NCBI GenBank assembly: GCA_029721435.1
Contig: CM056576.1
Location: 62,887,876 to 62,951,875 of the forward strand
DNA: 64,000 nt
DNA from: Gymnothorax reevesii
Lineage: Eukaryota > Chordata > Actinopteri > Anguilliformes > Muraenidae
Direction of reading: 5' to 3'
How positions within the stretch are numbered: position 1 is the first letter of the stretch; each line of letters begins with the position of its first letter. Shown one piece after another: positions 45,910 to 56,393 of this stretch. A program made the position numbers and the translations under genes. The notes below the pieces were generated by a model. That model was given only the letters and a program-made list of their open reading frames with translations. It was not told where the DNA came from and searched no databases.

Positions 45910-46701
45910 TATCCCCGAACGGCGTTCCGGGGATATTATGTTTTTGGTCTGACCGCCGCCATACCTGTTAACGAGATAACTTCAGTAATATATGCAAAAC
46001 TTGAAATTTCTAATTAAAATAAGTAAGTATCATAAAGAGGAAGAACTGATTCGATTTTGGACAATTTATGATTTCTAGATTGGCCACCAGGAGCCAAAAA
46101 CTGACTTGCGTGTTAACACGATAACTGCAGTAATATTTCAATTAGAAATTCCAAGTTTTACATACAAGCAAGCATCATAAAGAGGAAGAAGTCTTTCAAT
46201 TTTGGACAATTTACAATTTCTAGATTGGCCACCAGGGGCCAAAAACTGAAAAAAATCACTTTTTTTAATCATATCTCTGGAAATATTTGTCCGATTGACC
46301 TCAAATCAAGTGCAAATGAAAGGTCATGACCTGAGGATGTGTCCCACAATGACATTATACCTGTTTGGTTCAAAACTGACAAGGTGGAGCTTTATTACAT
46401 AAAATTCACCATTTTTGCCATATCTTTGGAACTATTTGTCCAATCGACATGAAACTATGTGCAACTGCAAAGTCATGACCTCACGTGTCACATGATGACA
46501 TCATACCTGTATGGTTCAATATTTTGCCACCAGGTGGAGCTTTGTGATGGAGAAATTACCATTTTGGCCATATCTTTAGAACCATTTGTCCGATTGACCT
46601 GAAATTAAGTTCAAATGAAAGGTCATGACCTGAGGGGCTTTATATTGTATTGGGTCTATTCAAGGATTGGGGAATTGGAAGATTGGGGGCGTTCGGGGAT
46701 A
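45910..46701. mobile_element. 792-bp element with TATCCCCGAACG termini and tandem core
   Basis: The left end TATCCCCGAACGGCGTTCCG-GGGATA is itself a hairpin; the right end GCGTTCGGGGATA matches it in inverse. The core has two modules: 'GATTTCTAGATTGGCCACCAGG-GCCAAAAACTGA' twice, then about 170-bp units with 'CATATCTTTGGAAC-ATTTGTCC-AT-GAC' and 'AAGGTCATGACCTGAGG' about three times. A shortened relative is at 32825-33025. No coding capacity. Confidence 0.75.
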
Positions 46702-46964
46702 TACCCCAAGCAGTCGCCTCCGACGGCATAAGCCTAGTTAAATCTTGTAAGTGGTTGAAAGTGGTCGTGTTCTTGAAAAATCATTTACAACCTTATGGCT
46801 TTCCATTTTGTTTCTGTTTTGGAATGGCGTTTAAAATAAAAATTTAATTCCGTCATTGGAAACACCGATATACATTACGGTCTTTTGACTCTAGATGAAG
46901 AAAATAAAAAAAAACAATTATGAATGCTTTATAATCCCTTTTGACCAACAATAAGTGGAACGTT

Positions 46965-48533
46965 TACAGCTCTAAAAAAAGTGTAAATAGTGAATAAAAT
47001 CAAAATGCAATGACCGTCAGATCACATAAGCAAATATCTTATGTAACGATAGAACGCAGATAACATTTCAAATGTTGAAACCAATACATTTTACATTTTT
47101 ATCCAAAAAGAGCTTATTTCAAATTTTCTGGCTGCAACAGATCGAAAAAGTTGGGACACAGGCAAAGGGCTGAAAAAGCTATTAATACAGGGAGAGAAGA
47201 TTTAGCAAGTAATTAAGTTAACTGGCATCAGGCGTGCAACACGACTGGCTATCAAAAGGGTTGTTTAAGAGAGGCTGAGTCTCAGAAAGTAAAGTCTTTC
47301 CAACCTGTGAAGGCTTGTGTAAAAAAAAAAAAATATATATAATTGTAGAATACTTTAAAAACAATGTTCCTCAATGTCAAATTGCAAAGGCTTTGAAGGT
47401 CTCATCATCGACAGAGCATAACATCAAAAGATTCAGAGAAACTGGAAAAATCTCTGTGGGTGAGGGGCAAGGCTGAGGATGCCCGTGATCTTCGGGCCCT
47501 CAGACGCCACTGCATCACTCACTGGCATGATTCGGTCATTGACTAAATGGGCCCAGGAATACTTCAAGAAACCTCTGTCTGTAAAGACAGCCTGCCATGC
47601 CATCCACAGATGCCATCTAAAACTCTATCATGCAAAAACGAAGCCATTGTTGACCATGATCCAGAAGCGCTGCCGTGTTCTGTGGGCCAAGGCTCATTTA
47701 AAATGGACTGTAGCAAAGTGGCAAAGTGTCCTGTGATCAGACAAGTCTAAATTTGGCATTCTTGTTGGAAATCGTGAGCATCGTGCCCTCCGGGCTGAAG
47801 AGGAGAAAGACCACCCCCTCCTGTTATCAGCGTTCATTTCAAAAGCCAGCATCTCTGATGGTATGAGGATGCATTAGTGCATATGGTGTGGGACACTTGC
47901 ATGTTTTAAAAAACACCACGAATGCTGAAAGGTATATAAAAAGGTTTTAGAGCAACATATGCTTCCCTCGAGACGCCATGCATTCCAGGGAAGGCGTTCT
48001 GTATTTCAGCAGGACGATGCAAAACCACATACTGCAGCCATTACAACAGAATGGCTTGGTAATAGAAGAGTCCATGTGCTGAACTGGCCTGCCTGCAGTC
48101 CTGATCTTTCACCGATTAATTATGCGGAAAATGCTCTCAAATGAAAAGTCCGTCAAAGGAGACCCAAACCTCTCCAGCAGCTGGAAGCCTGTATTAAACA
48201 AGAGTGGGATCAAATTCCCCTGGCTTAACTCAAGAAACTCGTCTCCTCAATGCCCAGATGTCTCCACTGTGTGTTAAAAAGAAGAGGGGATGCTACACCA
48301 TGGTAAACAGGCCCCTGTCCCAACTTTGAGACCTGTAGCAGCCATCAAATTTGAAATGAGTGCATTTTGTGGATAAAATGGTAAAATTTCTCAGTTTCAA
48401 CATTTGCCATGTAATCTCTATTCTATTGCGAATAAAATACTGGCTGGTGTGATTTGAAAGTCATCGAGTTTTGATTTTATTCCCAATTTACACTTTGTCC
48501 CAACTATTTCGGAATTGGGATTGTATTTAAGCG
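46965..48533 (+). pseudogene. Tc1-like element with dead transposase
   Basis: The left part has degenerate 'GTGTAAAT-GTGAATAAAATCAAAA'; the right end is TTACACTTTGTCCCAACTATTTCGGAATTGG in two halves, ending GTA at 48533. Coding remnants include ATASLTGMIRSLTKWAQEYF, HRCHLKLYHAKTKPLL, a first acidic site altered to SDKSKF (47738), RRSVFQQDDAKPHTAAITTE with the second D, and ACSPDLSPI followed by NYAENALK. The C-terminal end is LEACIKQEWDQIPLA. Stops and frameshifts throughout. Relatives: 49963-50812, 57341-58826, the 18643 end, and the 27.6-30.8-kb pseudogene. Confidence 0.88.
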
Positions 48534-48596
48534 CCCGGATTGTAGCGATTTAGGTGATATATTTATGAAAGCTATATTTAACTTGATGAGCACCAG

Positions 48597-48745
48597 GCGT
48601 GCAATCGGGGGTGTGCGAGTGGTTTAAACCAGCACCCGCAAATCCTCGGACGCATGTCGTGAAGTGAAATGACAAAGAACCATTTTATCTTATGGGTCGT
48701 CTTGTTTTACTGGATATTTCGACATGGTGTGCGTTCTCTAACAAA
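48597..48745. repeat. dispersed repeat, direct relative of 4296-4450
   Basis: Same ordered blocks as the 4.3-kb copy: GCAATCGGGGGTG, GAGTGGTTTAAACCAGCAC, GTGAAGTGAAATGACAAAG and CTTATGGGTCGTCTTGTTTT. No termini recognised. Confidence 0.75.
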
Positions 48746-49444
48746 CATGAACAGCTTTCGTATAGTATTTAAGTAATCAGTCATCAGTGTTTAAAGTGTT
48801 TTACAATTCCACATTAATTCGGTCTCTGCCTCATTTCGAAACTTGTATGTTGCTCTGACAGTGGCCGATTAGATTCCTCATGTGAAACATCACAACATAT
48901 TCTTGCTTGTGATAGTCTTGCTGGTTTTAATGGAAAAACGCTCCCTCATATAGCTGTAAGATTACTGGGTAGAGAGTTTAAATCCTCGCATTCATAGTCC
49001 CACACCCACTCGAAGTCTGCAGACACTGCCCATTCACCCCCTCTGTCCATGTGGCCGCGACTACAAAACTGGGAAGGAGAGAGAAAAAAAGAAAAAAATA
49101 TTGTGGAAAGTTGTGTAAATTAGCATATTCCTCTCTTCCCCTCATGTGTAACCACAAGCCTGGGGTTTTGGTTCTGAGGTAATTGAAACGAAACTAAATG
49201 TGGAAAAGATGCGAGTCTAGAACATTGCTTTACATGAATAACTTCAATATTAAACTAGAACTGCAAGCAGTTATGAAAGGGGGCCAAGCCTCCCTGCGCA
49301 ACTTGGCTCCCAGGACCTGCGGAGCCCATGGAATACAAATAGCTGTATTTCGTTACCAGGAGGAACATCACCAAGATTTGCTCTCAAACGTGAGGTCAAA
49401 AAAGGCTGCCCTCTCAACTTTCATGTCAATTGATGCTTGTTTAT

Positions 49445-49459
49445 TGCGCCCCCTATTGG
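49445..49459 (-). promoter_or_regulatory. CTCF-like motif 1 (one mismatch)
   Basis: The minus strand reads CCAATAGGGGGCGCA. Against the core consensus CCASYAGRKGGCRSY the fourth position is A rather than C/G, and the last position is A. First motif of unit 1. Confidence 0.35.
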
Positions 49460-49887
49460 CCAATTTGCGCCAAATTTGGCAGAGAACCGCTGGTTGATGT
49501 CAGAAACAAGTGCCTTGGGTTTGTGTAGATAGACTTGCCTTTGACACAAATATGCCACAGTATGCATTTTCCAGCTAGCAGAAAAAAATTGTTTATTTAT
49601 AAGTATCATACTTTTTGGAGTAGCAAAATTCTTTTGATAACTTTTGATCAGGCCAGTCTGGAGATTATATGTGCAAATTTTCATGCAGATGGAGCTTAAA
49701 CACTAGGAGGAGTTAGAAAAAGTAGGTTTTTGATGTGTAGTGACGTAGAAAGAAAAATATGGTGTGAGAGTGGGCGTGGCCAATGTCCAAAGATGCGACT
49801 ATCGGCGGAACACGAGGACGTAAAGTTTATGAAAATATGATTTAAAATGTGGGAGTTAAGAGGCCAAAATACATTTGCATCGGTTAC

Positions 49888-49902
49888 AGCGCCACCTTGT
49901 GG
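49888..49902 (-). promoter_or_regulatory. CTCF-like motif 2 (one mismatch)
   Basis: The minus strand reads CCACAAGGTGGCGCT; one position (A for C/T) departs from CCASYAGRKGGCRSY. Same orientation as the other three motifs. Confidence 0.4.
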
Positions 49903-49962
49903 AGTAGCCATGCAATTTTTGGTATGTTTGGTCTGTGTGCTATTCTATATACACCCTGTAAA

Positions 49963-50812
49963 TTATCCAAAAAGAGCTTATTTCTAATTTTCTGGCTGCA
50001 AAAGATCAAAAAAGTTGGGACACAGGCAAAGGGCTGAAAAAGCTATTAATACAGGGAGAGAAGATTTAGCAAGTAATTAAGTTAACTGGCATCAGGTGTG
50101 CAACATGACTGGCTATCAAATGGGTTGTCTAAGACAGGCTGTCTCTCTCAGAAGTAAAGATGGCCAGAGTCTTTCCAACCTGTGAGGGCTTGCGCAAAAA
50201 AAAATAAAATAAAATAATTGTAGAATACTTTAAAAACAATGTTCCTCAATGTCAAATTGCAAAGGCTTTGAAGGTCTCATCATCGACAGAGCATAACATC
50301 AAAAGATTCAGAGAAACTGGAAAAATCTTTGTGGGTGAAGGGCAAGGCTGAGGACCTTTACTGGATGCCCGTGATCTTCAAGCCCTCAGACGCCACTGCA
50401 TCGCTCACTGGCATGATTCGGTCATTGACTAAATGGGCCCAGGAATACTTCAAGAAACCTCTATCTGTAAAGACAGCCTGCCATGCCATCCACAGATGCC
50501 ATCTAAAACTCTATCATGCAAAAACGAAGCCATTGTTGAGCATGATCCAGAAGCGCTGCCGTGTTCTGTGGGCCAAGGCTCATTTAAAATGGGACTGTAG
50601 CAAAGTGGCAAAGTGTCCTGTGATCAGACAAGTCTAAATTTGGCATTCTTGTTGGAAGTCGTGAGCATCGTGCCCTCCGGGCTGAAGAGGAGAAAGACCA
50701 CCCCTCCTGTTATCAGCGTTCATTTTAAAAGCCAGCATCTCTGATGGTATGAGGATGCATTAGTGCATATAGTGTGGGACACTTGCATGTTTTAAACTTG
50801 CATGTTTTCATT
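49963..50812 (+). pseudogene. truncated Tc1-like copy with 14-bp flanking direct repeats
   Basis: Very similar to about 47100-47910 of the 46965-48533 element (same RSLTKWAQEYF, YHAKTKPLLS and WAKAHLKWDCSK peptides) but cut at both ends: no terminal repeats remain. The surrounding repeat has ACACCCTGTAAATT immediately before (about 49949-49963) and after (about 50813-50827) the fragment. TTGCATGTTTTAAACTTGCA at the right edge shows a small local duplication. Frameshift after GQGSFKMD relative to the longer copy. Confidence 0.85.
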
Positions 50813-51014
50813 ACACCCTGTAAATTTCACAGCCCTCAGCATAATACTTGAGCTGAAATTAAAGTTTGTTGTTTATCTTGTAATAAGCCATGCCCACTTT
50901 GACCAGTTGCAATCCCCTTCAAGTTATGGCCTCAGGTGTGCCCCAGCATAATACCCACAAAATTTGGAAAAAATTGGTTTTGCCATTTAAGAGATATAAA
51001 TTTCCCATTTTTGC

Positions 51015-51029
51015 AGTGCCCCCTAGTGG
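51015..51029 (-). promoter_or_regulatory. CTCF-like motif 3 (full consensus match)
   Basis: The minus strand reads CCACTAGGGGGCACT, matching every position of CCASYAGRKGGCRSY. First motif of unit 2. Confidence 0.5.
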
Positions 51030-51455
51030 CCAACATTCGCCAAATTTGGCAGATACCCAGACAGTCTCATGCCAACCAAGGATCTCAGATTTGGTGTTGT
51101 TACCATTTATTTTGGCCGAGATATGCAAATGTTAGCGTTTTTATAGCTAGCTAGAAAAATGTATTCGTTAATAATTTGCGCATACTATGACTGATCAAAA
51201 TTCTTTTGATAACTTTAGATCAGGTCAAAGAGGAGAGTGTAACTGCCGAATTTCACACTGATAGGACAAAACCCGAAGGAGAAGTTCGAAAAAGTATGTT
51301 TTCCAGTTGTGATTTTGCTAAAAAAAATTTAGAGGCGGAAATGGGCGTGGCCTAGCCCAAGTGATTCAAAGCTATTCAGGGAATCTGTGGATATAAAGTT
51401 TTTGAATGTGAGAAAGTGTGGGAATTATAGCCCAAAACGTATTGCCCCTAGTTAT

Positions 51456-51470
51456 AGCGCCCCCTGCTGG
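51456..51470 (-). promoter_or_regulatory. CTCF-like motif 4 (full consensus match)
   Basis: The minus strand reads CCGCCAGCAGGGGGCGCTA across the site; CCAGCAGGGGGCGCT matches the whole core consensus and the flanking bases also look favourable. Strongest of the four by eye. Confidence 0.55.
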
Positions 51471-52873
51471 CGGTCATATGTAAATTTTTGCGTCTGAGGA
51501 GAGTGCAGGGTTTTGGACCAACCCTCCAAATTGCACCACCCTCCCTTGCACGGTTTAGCCTGCAGCACCACTTTTACCAACAGAAAAATAAAAATAATAA
51601 TAAAAACCCGAACAAAATCAATAGGGTTCCCAGCACCGCTGATCCTGGGAAAAGCGTATGCTTGCATACGCGTTTCCCAAGCCCCTCGGGCTTGGCCCCC
51701 TAATATATATTCACTTTGCTGTGGGCCTTTTACAACAACTGCAGTCAATAAAAGTTTCGGTTCTCTTACTCAAACATAACTATGTTCCGATAAAGTGATT
51801 TTGTGAGTGACCGGTCAACGGAATGACAGTCCGACATGATTCTTTGCGCCAGCTGCACGCATGTATGCCTTTTTTCCCCATTTGATGGTTGGGAGTCAAG
51901 TCACTGCTTATGCCTGCACCAACCAAACTAGGCCGCGGCGGATCAAAATCCCGCTGTTTGGCTATGGCACTTGGCAACCAGTAATTGGAAAGTTGTGACA
52001 GTCACGTCTAAAAATATTGTGAAATAGGCCATAGGTTTTCAGCAACAAATTGGATTTTGTTTCAAATGAATTTAGTGGCCACATTGGTACAGTGAATAAA
52101 ACGTTAAGATCGGAAATAAATTACTATGTGGCGTGAAATTTTCAGCCAGTCCGTCGGACAAACGCTCTTTATTCTATTTGTCCGACAAAATTTTTACTTG
52201 TCCCAGGCGCTCAGAACAGCGATTTCACGAGCCCCGATTTCTTAAAAATGATATACATGTGTATATATGATATTCATGTCCCACTCCATTTTTAAAGCGA
52301 GCGCGACGCAGACGTCACATCAGGTCTTAATGGGTTAAACGATATACAGAATTACCAAGAGCTGAGAATTTTTCTAAATTGATTATGCAGATTTCCAGCC
52401 TTGCAGTCTCAAATTGAAGCAGATACGTGAATGAATCTTAATGTCATTATCTCCTCTATCAGTATACAGGCTTCCTATAGACTTGGTCTCAACTGTTTTC
52501 ATTGTCAATCAGGAATAGTACGTGGGAAAAGTTTCACAAAATCCTGCGATAAAAGTTTGGGTCACTGCCTCACCTGACTGCACGCCTCTGGCTTCCTGTA
52601 AGCAAATACTCGCAAATATGCAGTTTTGTGAGCATTTCAGGTTCGATGTGGCCTACTGAGTAATAATATCGCGGAAACTTCTACTGGCCCGTCATTCTGC
52701 CGACTAGTCTTAATAAACTAGTTAATCGTCTGATTGCTAATCAAGCAAAGGGGAGGATTCTGCCTCAAACAAACCTCTGATTGCACGTCACTGATTAACA
52801 TCGAAAGATTATCGTTTTCTTTTATGTCATACTGAAATACACGTTACATGATGTTTGGGGCTTGAAGATGACA

Positions 52874-53122
52874 TATCCCACCAGTTCCACATAATTCGTG
52901 ACTTTTGGGCTGTTTTTGGTTAAATATCAAAAATTTTGGGCAGAATGGAGCTGAAACCCCCAAAAGGCACAACTACATCATAAGAGTAAGTTCCATAGCA
53001 AATTTGAAGTGGTATAGTTTTTGACTATTTCTGCTCCGGAAATGAAAAGGATTACGGACGGACAAACAGACAGACGGACAGGGCGATGACTATATCCCAC
53101 GGTATTACATACCGGTGGGATA
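52874..53122. mobile_element. 249-bp element with TATCCCACC termini
   Basis: Left TATCCCACCAGTTCC; right ACCGGTGGGATA. The last 31 bases fold as TATCCCAC-GGTA / TACCGGTGGGATA, preceded by ACGGACGGACAAACAGACAG. The core (TTCCATAGCAAATTTGAAG, TTCTGCTCCGGAAATGA) resembles 58560-58700. Member of the TATCCC-terminus group. Confidence 0.7.
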
Positions 53123-54594
53123 ACAAAGCTCTGCTAATTGTGGATTAGCGGGTTGGTCACTGGTGTGCCTTCCCTTTTCTCTGCTCATCGTGCCATTACT
53201 GGCATTGGCTCAGACACTCTAGTCCCTGTTTGAGTTCCATCCTGTGAAAACCAATTTTCCGTCCATGTAACATTCGCAACAAGACTATTTTTTAATTTGC
53301 CTTTTTACCAAAATTGCAGTGATCCAGGTCTAAAATTTCCAGTGAACATTTGATTTTAGGTTATCAATGAAATAAACCACATACACCATTAATTTATTAT
53401 TTCATCCTGTTCAGTACAGTGGGACCTGCTGGTCTTGACGAGCAGGAACGAATAGGAAGGATAGGGGAACAGAATGCAATCCAATCGTTCATGCTCGTCA
53501 ATCAACTTATCCTGAATTTCAAGATGGAGGTGACTGGAAACCACCTCAAGGCAGTGTTTGTATAAAGCCCTTTTTAATAAACTACCTGTGCATTTTTGAA
53601 GTTCTCAGTGCCTCGTTTTAAAAATGTCAGGGCCCTCGGAATTCTACCAATGAAGTGTGGAGCTACTTTGAGCCTTGTTAAATGGGAAAAAAAAAAAAAA
53701 AGCGATTTCTTTGCATGGCGCCTTAACCAAGTGAGCCAAACCTGCTACCTTTTTTTGAAATTATTTCTTTCCATATAAAATGGACTTCATGAAGCAGTTT
53801 AAGACAACTAGACTTTTCAACTGGCCTGCAGAAGCACGCAGGGACAAATGCTGGATTCCACTTCAACATGTCTTCTGCGCTACTCGTGTGCCGGAGCTCC
53901 ATGGACAAAGTGCACCATTTTACAAACTTTCATCATTTGATGAGACAATTCAAGAAGACTTTCCCAAACTTAGTGAAGTGAGCGACAATGTGCGTCTGAC
54001 AAAAGCCCTTTCCGGACATACTGAAACTTGATAAGATTGTTGAAATGGATGTTTTTTGGGCAAAAGGTGTCATTAGTACTGAAGGGCATCCTTCACAGTC
54101 ATGAGTCATGACAGTAACTCTTCATTTGAATGTGTTTATTGTACCTTGCTTCAATTATTGAATAAAAAAAAAAAAGCATGTTTACTCTGGTTACCTTTGT
54201 CTAATATTAAAACTTGGCCAACGCTGTCAGCAGCCGACAGCAAGGGGTATATCCCAGAAATTACCCAATCCTCGAAGCCCCCTTTATTAGATTTCCCTTT
54301 ACGAGACCTACAATATGAGCCAAATTTGAGGTCTGTGTAATTGTTCCAGATATATGGTTAAAAACCGATTCTTCTCCCCCCCCCCCAATATATAGCGGCA
54401 CCTGGTGGCAAACCAAGGAATGCATACTTTCCCAAAATCGAATCATCCTCTCTACCATATCTACCCAAATGCTAAAAATGAGAAGCCAATGCAAAGTATT
54501 TTGTGAGTTATCGCGCAAACCGCTAAAATCTGCGGCGGCAGCAGATGGGGCGAAAACATGATATCCCAGAAACTCGTATTTCGGGGAAATAGTT
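53123..54594. other. no recognised gene
   Basis: Contains an 83-codon plus-strand frame (53780-54031, MDFMKQFKTTRLFN... ending SGHTET) that I do not recognise; no splice or homology support. A C-run and a CACCTGGTGGCA motif are near 54390-54410. Otherwise unclassified repeat-like DNA. Confidence 0.45.
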
Positions 54595-56393
54595 CAGCGG
54601 TTCCCCTACATTCATTCAGCAGCGGCGCAGCGCCACTGCTAGATTACGAGCGCCGCTGCTTAAATTTCACATGATCATTAATATCAATGCGCTACTAATG
54701 ATGTTTACTCGCACTGTGTGAGTACAATACACAACGTTATTTTGGACTTGTTTTGAGTCATCAACGAGCACATCAAATCCTGTCGGTTCCTCTTAGGACA
54801 TCAACATAAAAGGTAACGTTCAAGCTTATGCACTGTCTATATAGCGAATAGCCCAGGTAACGTAACGTGAATGTAACAGTGTAGCTCCTTCGGGCAGTCA
54901 GCGGAAAGAGAAAGTGACGGGGATAGCGAGCGGAGCAGCAACGATTCAGAGATTAGCAGTAAGTTGACATAAAATGTACTGTGTCAGTTAATGAATGCAA
55001 CAGCCTCTCAAGCCAGTCTTATGCCATATCAGCAGTGGCGTGTCATCAGATGTCAGGAAGGCCTCCATTAACATCACCCTTTCCCGCACAATTGCTCTTA
55101 AACTGTTTGCTACCAGGTTTGCCTGATTAACAATCAGTTTATTAACTGAACAGCCACCACCAATGCATGACACGCAATGATTAACGAATGAGCAAGCGAT
55201 TACCTATTGGCTATGTTGATATAACTGATGTGACTCTGCAAGGATAACAATATGGAAAAAATCCGGAACTTTCGCTGACTTCGCGGCAATTATTTTCGTT
55301 ATCGTACGATGTTCGTTCGTTTTCGCATCGTACCTAACAACGTACTTTAGCTGTCACTACATTGACAATAGAACGGATTATCATGGCTTATTGCTCAATG
55401 AACCTCACAAACCAATTTAGAGAAAAATCCAGAATTTATTAAGTCGTAGGCGATTGATATTTTCCATCGTCATTGATGTGCGGAAGTAAACACCGTATAT
55501 ATTCGTAGTGCAATGTATAACTAGGCTTTCAAAAATTGATTGGTGGAAGTGACGAGAATCTGTCAGAGCAACTGTTTCTAATCGGTGAGGTAAATTGCGA
55601 GAGGTGTCTCAGTGTCTGTCATTAAGAAGTGAAAGGAGAGGTTATTGCTGGCCCTGCGTTTCTGCCGAAGGACCGTCGCTGCAAATTAGCCGTATTTATT
55701 CCGTTAAATCTGTTTATATTGCCACATTCATACTGTTAATTCTGTTTATACTACTACATTTGCCATATTTGTATTGTTTATATCTTTGCCGCTGTCTTTT
55801 CACTTGTATATACATTGCTAAAAAAAAAATAAAGGGAACACTAAAATAATATCCAAGATCTGAATGAATTTTTCTACATGTTGATAGTTAAATGACATTT
55901 CAATTTTCAGATGAGTCTGTTAAACTGGGTGGTAAGTAAGAGAAAGGAGGATGTGACCCTGGAGGAGCTGAAGTTAGTAAAGTGAATTATGGATCCAAAT
56001 TAGTCACCTTTAAGATAACGAGTTTCTTTTGGATTTTAATGTTCTGTTTATACATGATTGTTGTAACCAGCACTTTCACTTACATGTTGCTAAAGTTGTG
56101 AAGAGTGATATAGAAAAGAAGATCAGTAGTGCAGGTGAGAGGAAAGAGAAGCAGGAGGAGGTCATGAGCAGGGAGAGGAGCGCAGAGAGGAGCAGAGATT
56201 CTTTTTTCTTCAGATAAATGTCACAAGCTGACAACAGACAAAATATAAACATGTTATAATCCTGTCTACAAGGATTCAAAGGTCATTTAATTTGAAACTA
56301 TTTTCGCGCACATGAATACGGGTTGACGTCACATCCTCATGGAGACGGACACAGTAGCACCGCTGCTGAAAGAATTTCTAAGGGGAAACACTG
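54595..56393 (+). mobile_element. internally deleted hAT with exon-like remnants
   Basis: The left end CAGCGGTTCCCCTACATTCA continues TTCAGCAGCGGCGC; the right end is GCACCGCTGCTGAAAGAATT continuing TCTAAGGGGAAACACTG. These are about 37-bp inverted repeats. The flanks (AAATAGTT / TAATCAGT) agree poorly, so the 8-bp duplication is decayed. Inside, three exon-like pieces lie on the plus strand: an acidic peptide SAERESDGDSERSSNDSEIS at about 54893-54958 followed by GTAAGT; a TTTTCAG acceptor and MSLLNWVVSKRKEDVTLEEL at about 55911-55976; and KSDIEKKISSAGERKEKQEE at about 56103-56162. The catalytic and dimerisation exons are missing. Confidence 0.7.

Larger units (their letters stand above)
49255..51700. 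repeat. two-unit repeat (about 715-bp period) split by a Tc1 fragment
   Basis: Starts near AACTGCAAGCAGTTATGAAA-GGGGGCCAAGCC and closes with a hairpin-rich end (GGGTTCCCAGCACC...; GGGCTTGGCCCCCTAA). Unit 1 (about 49440-49960) and unit 2 (about 51010-51480) share 'GGCCAA-TT-GCCAAATTTGGCAGA', 'AAAATTCTTTTGATAACTTT-GATCAGG', 'GGGCGTGGCC' and 'GTGGGA-TTA'. Each unit carries two CTCF-like motifs about 443 bp apart. Such 'cgccccctagtggccaaatttcgccaaatttggca' repeats are common in fish; the class is not assigned. Confidence 0.75.
42942..52334. mobile_element. piggyBac-like insertion (9.4 kb with nested elements)
   Basis: TTAA (42938-42941) then CCCATTAAGACC at the left; GGTCTTAATGGG then TTAA (52335-52338) at the right. 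A TTAA target and CCC-starting terminal repeats are piggyBac hallmarks. The empty site is seen in the related repeat at about 22330-22345. No piggyBac transposase was found; most of the interior is later insertions. A likely hAT shell begins CAGGGCTCGCAAAATT at about 42979 and ends ...CACGAGCCCCG near 52235. Confidence 0.8.
42643..52793. mobile_element. element with about 200-bp terminal inverted repeats, opened by a 9.4-kb insertion
   Basis: The left arm (42643 to about 42840, starting CAGTGGCGTGCGGTTGGAGG) pairs over roughly 200 bp with the complement of about 52590-52793, which ends ...GATTGCACGTCACTG. Shared blocks include TTGCTTGATT-GCAATCAGA, GATTAACTAGTTTA, GGCAGAATGA-GGGCCAGT and TATTACTCAGTA. 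The 22-kb copy shows the uninterrupted joint, AAAATGTTTACACGTTATAC, placing the insertion at 42938-52338. No clear 8-bp duplication, so the hAT-like assignment by its CAGTG terminus is tentative. Confidence 0.8.

Noticed and set aside
53780..54031. 83-codon frame as a coding exon
   Set aside because: Unrecognised sequence with no paired splice evidence; kept only as a note in the interval description.
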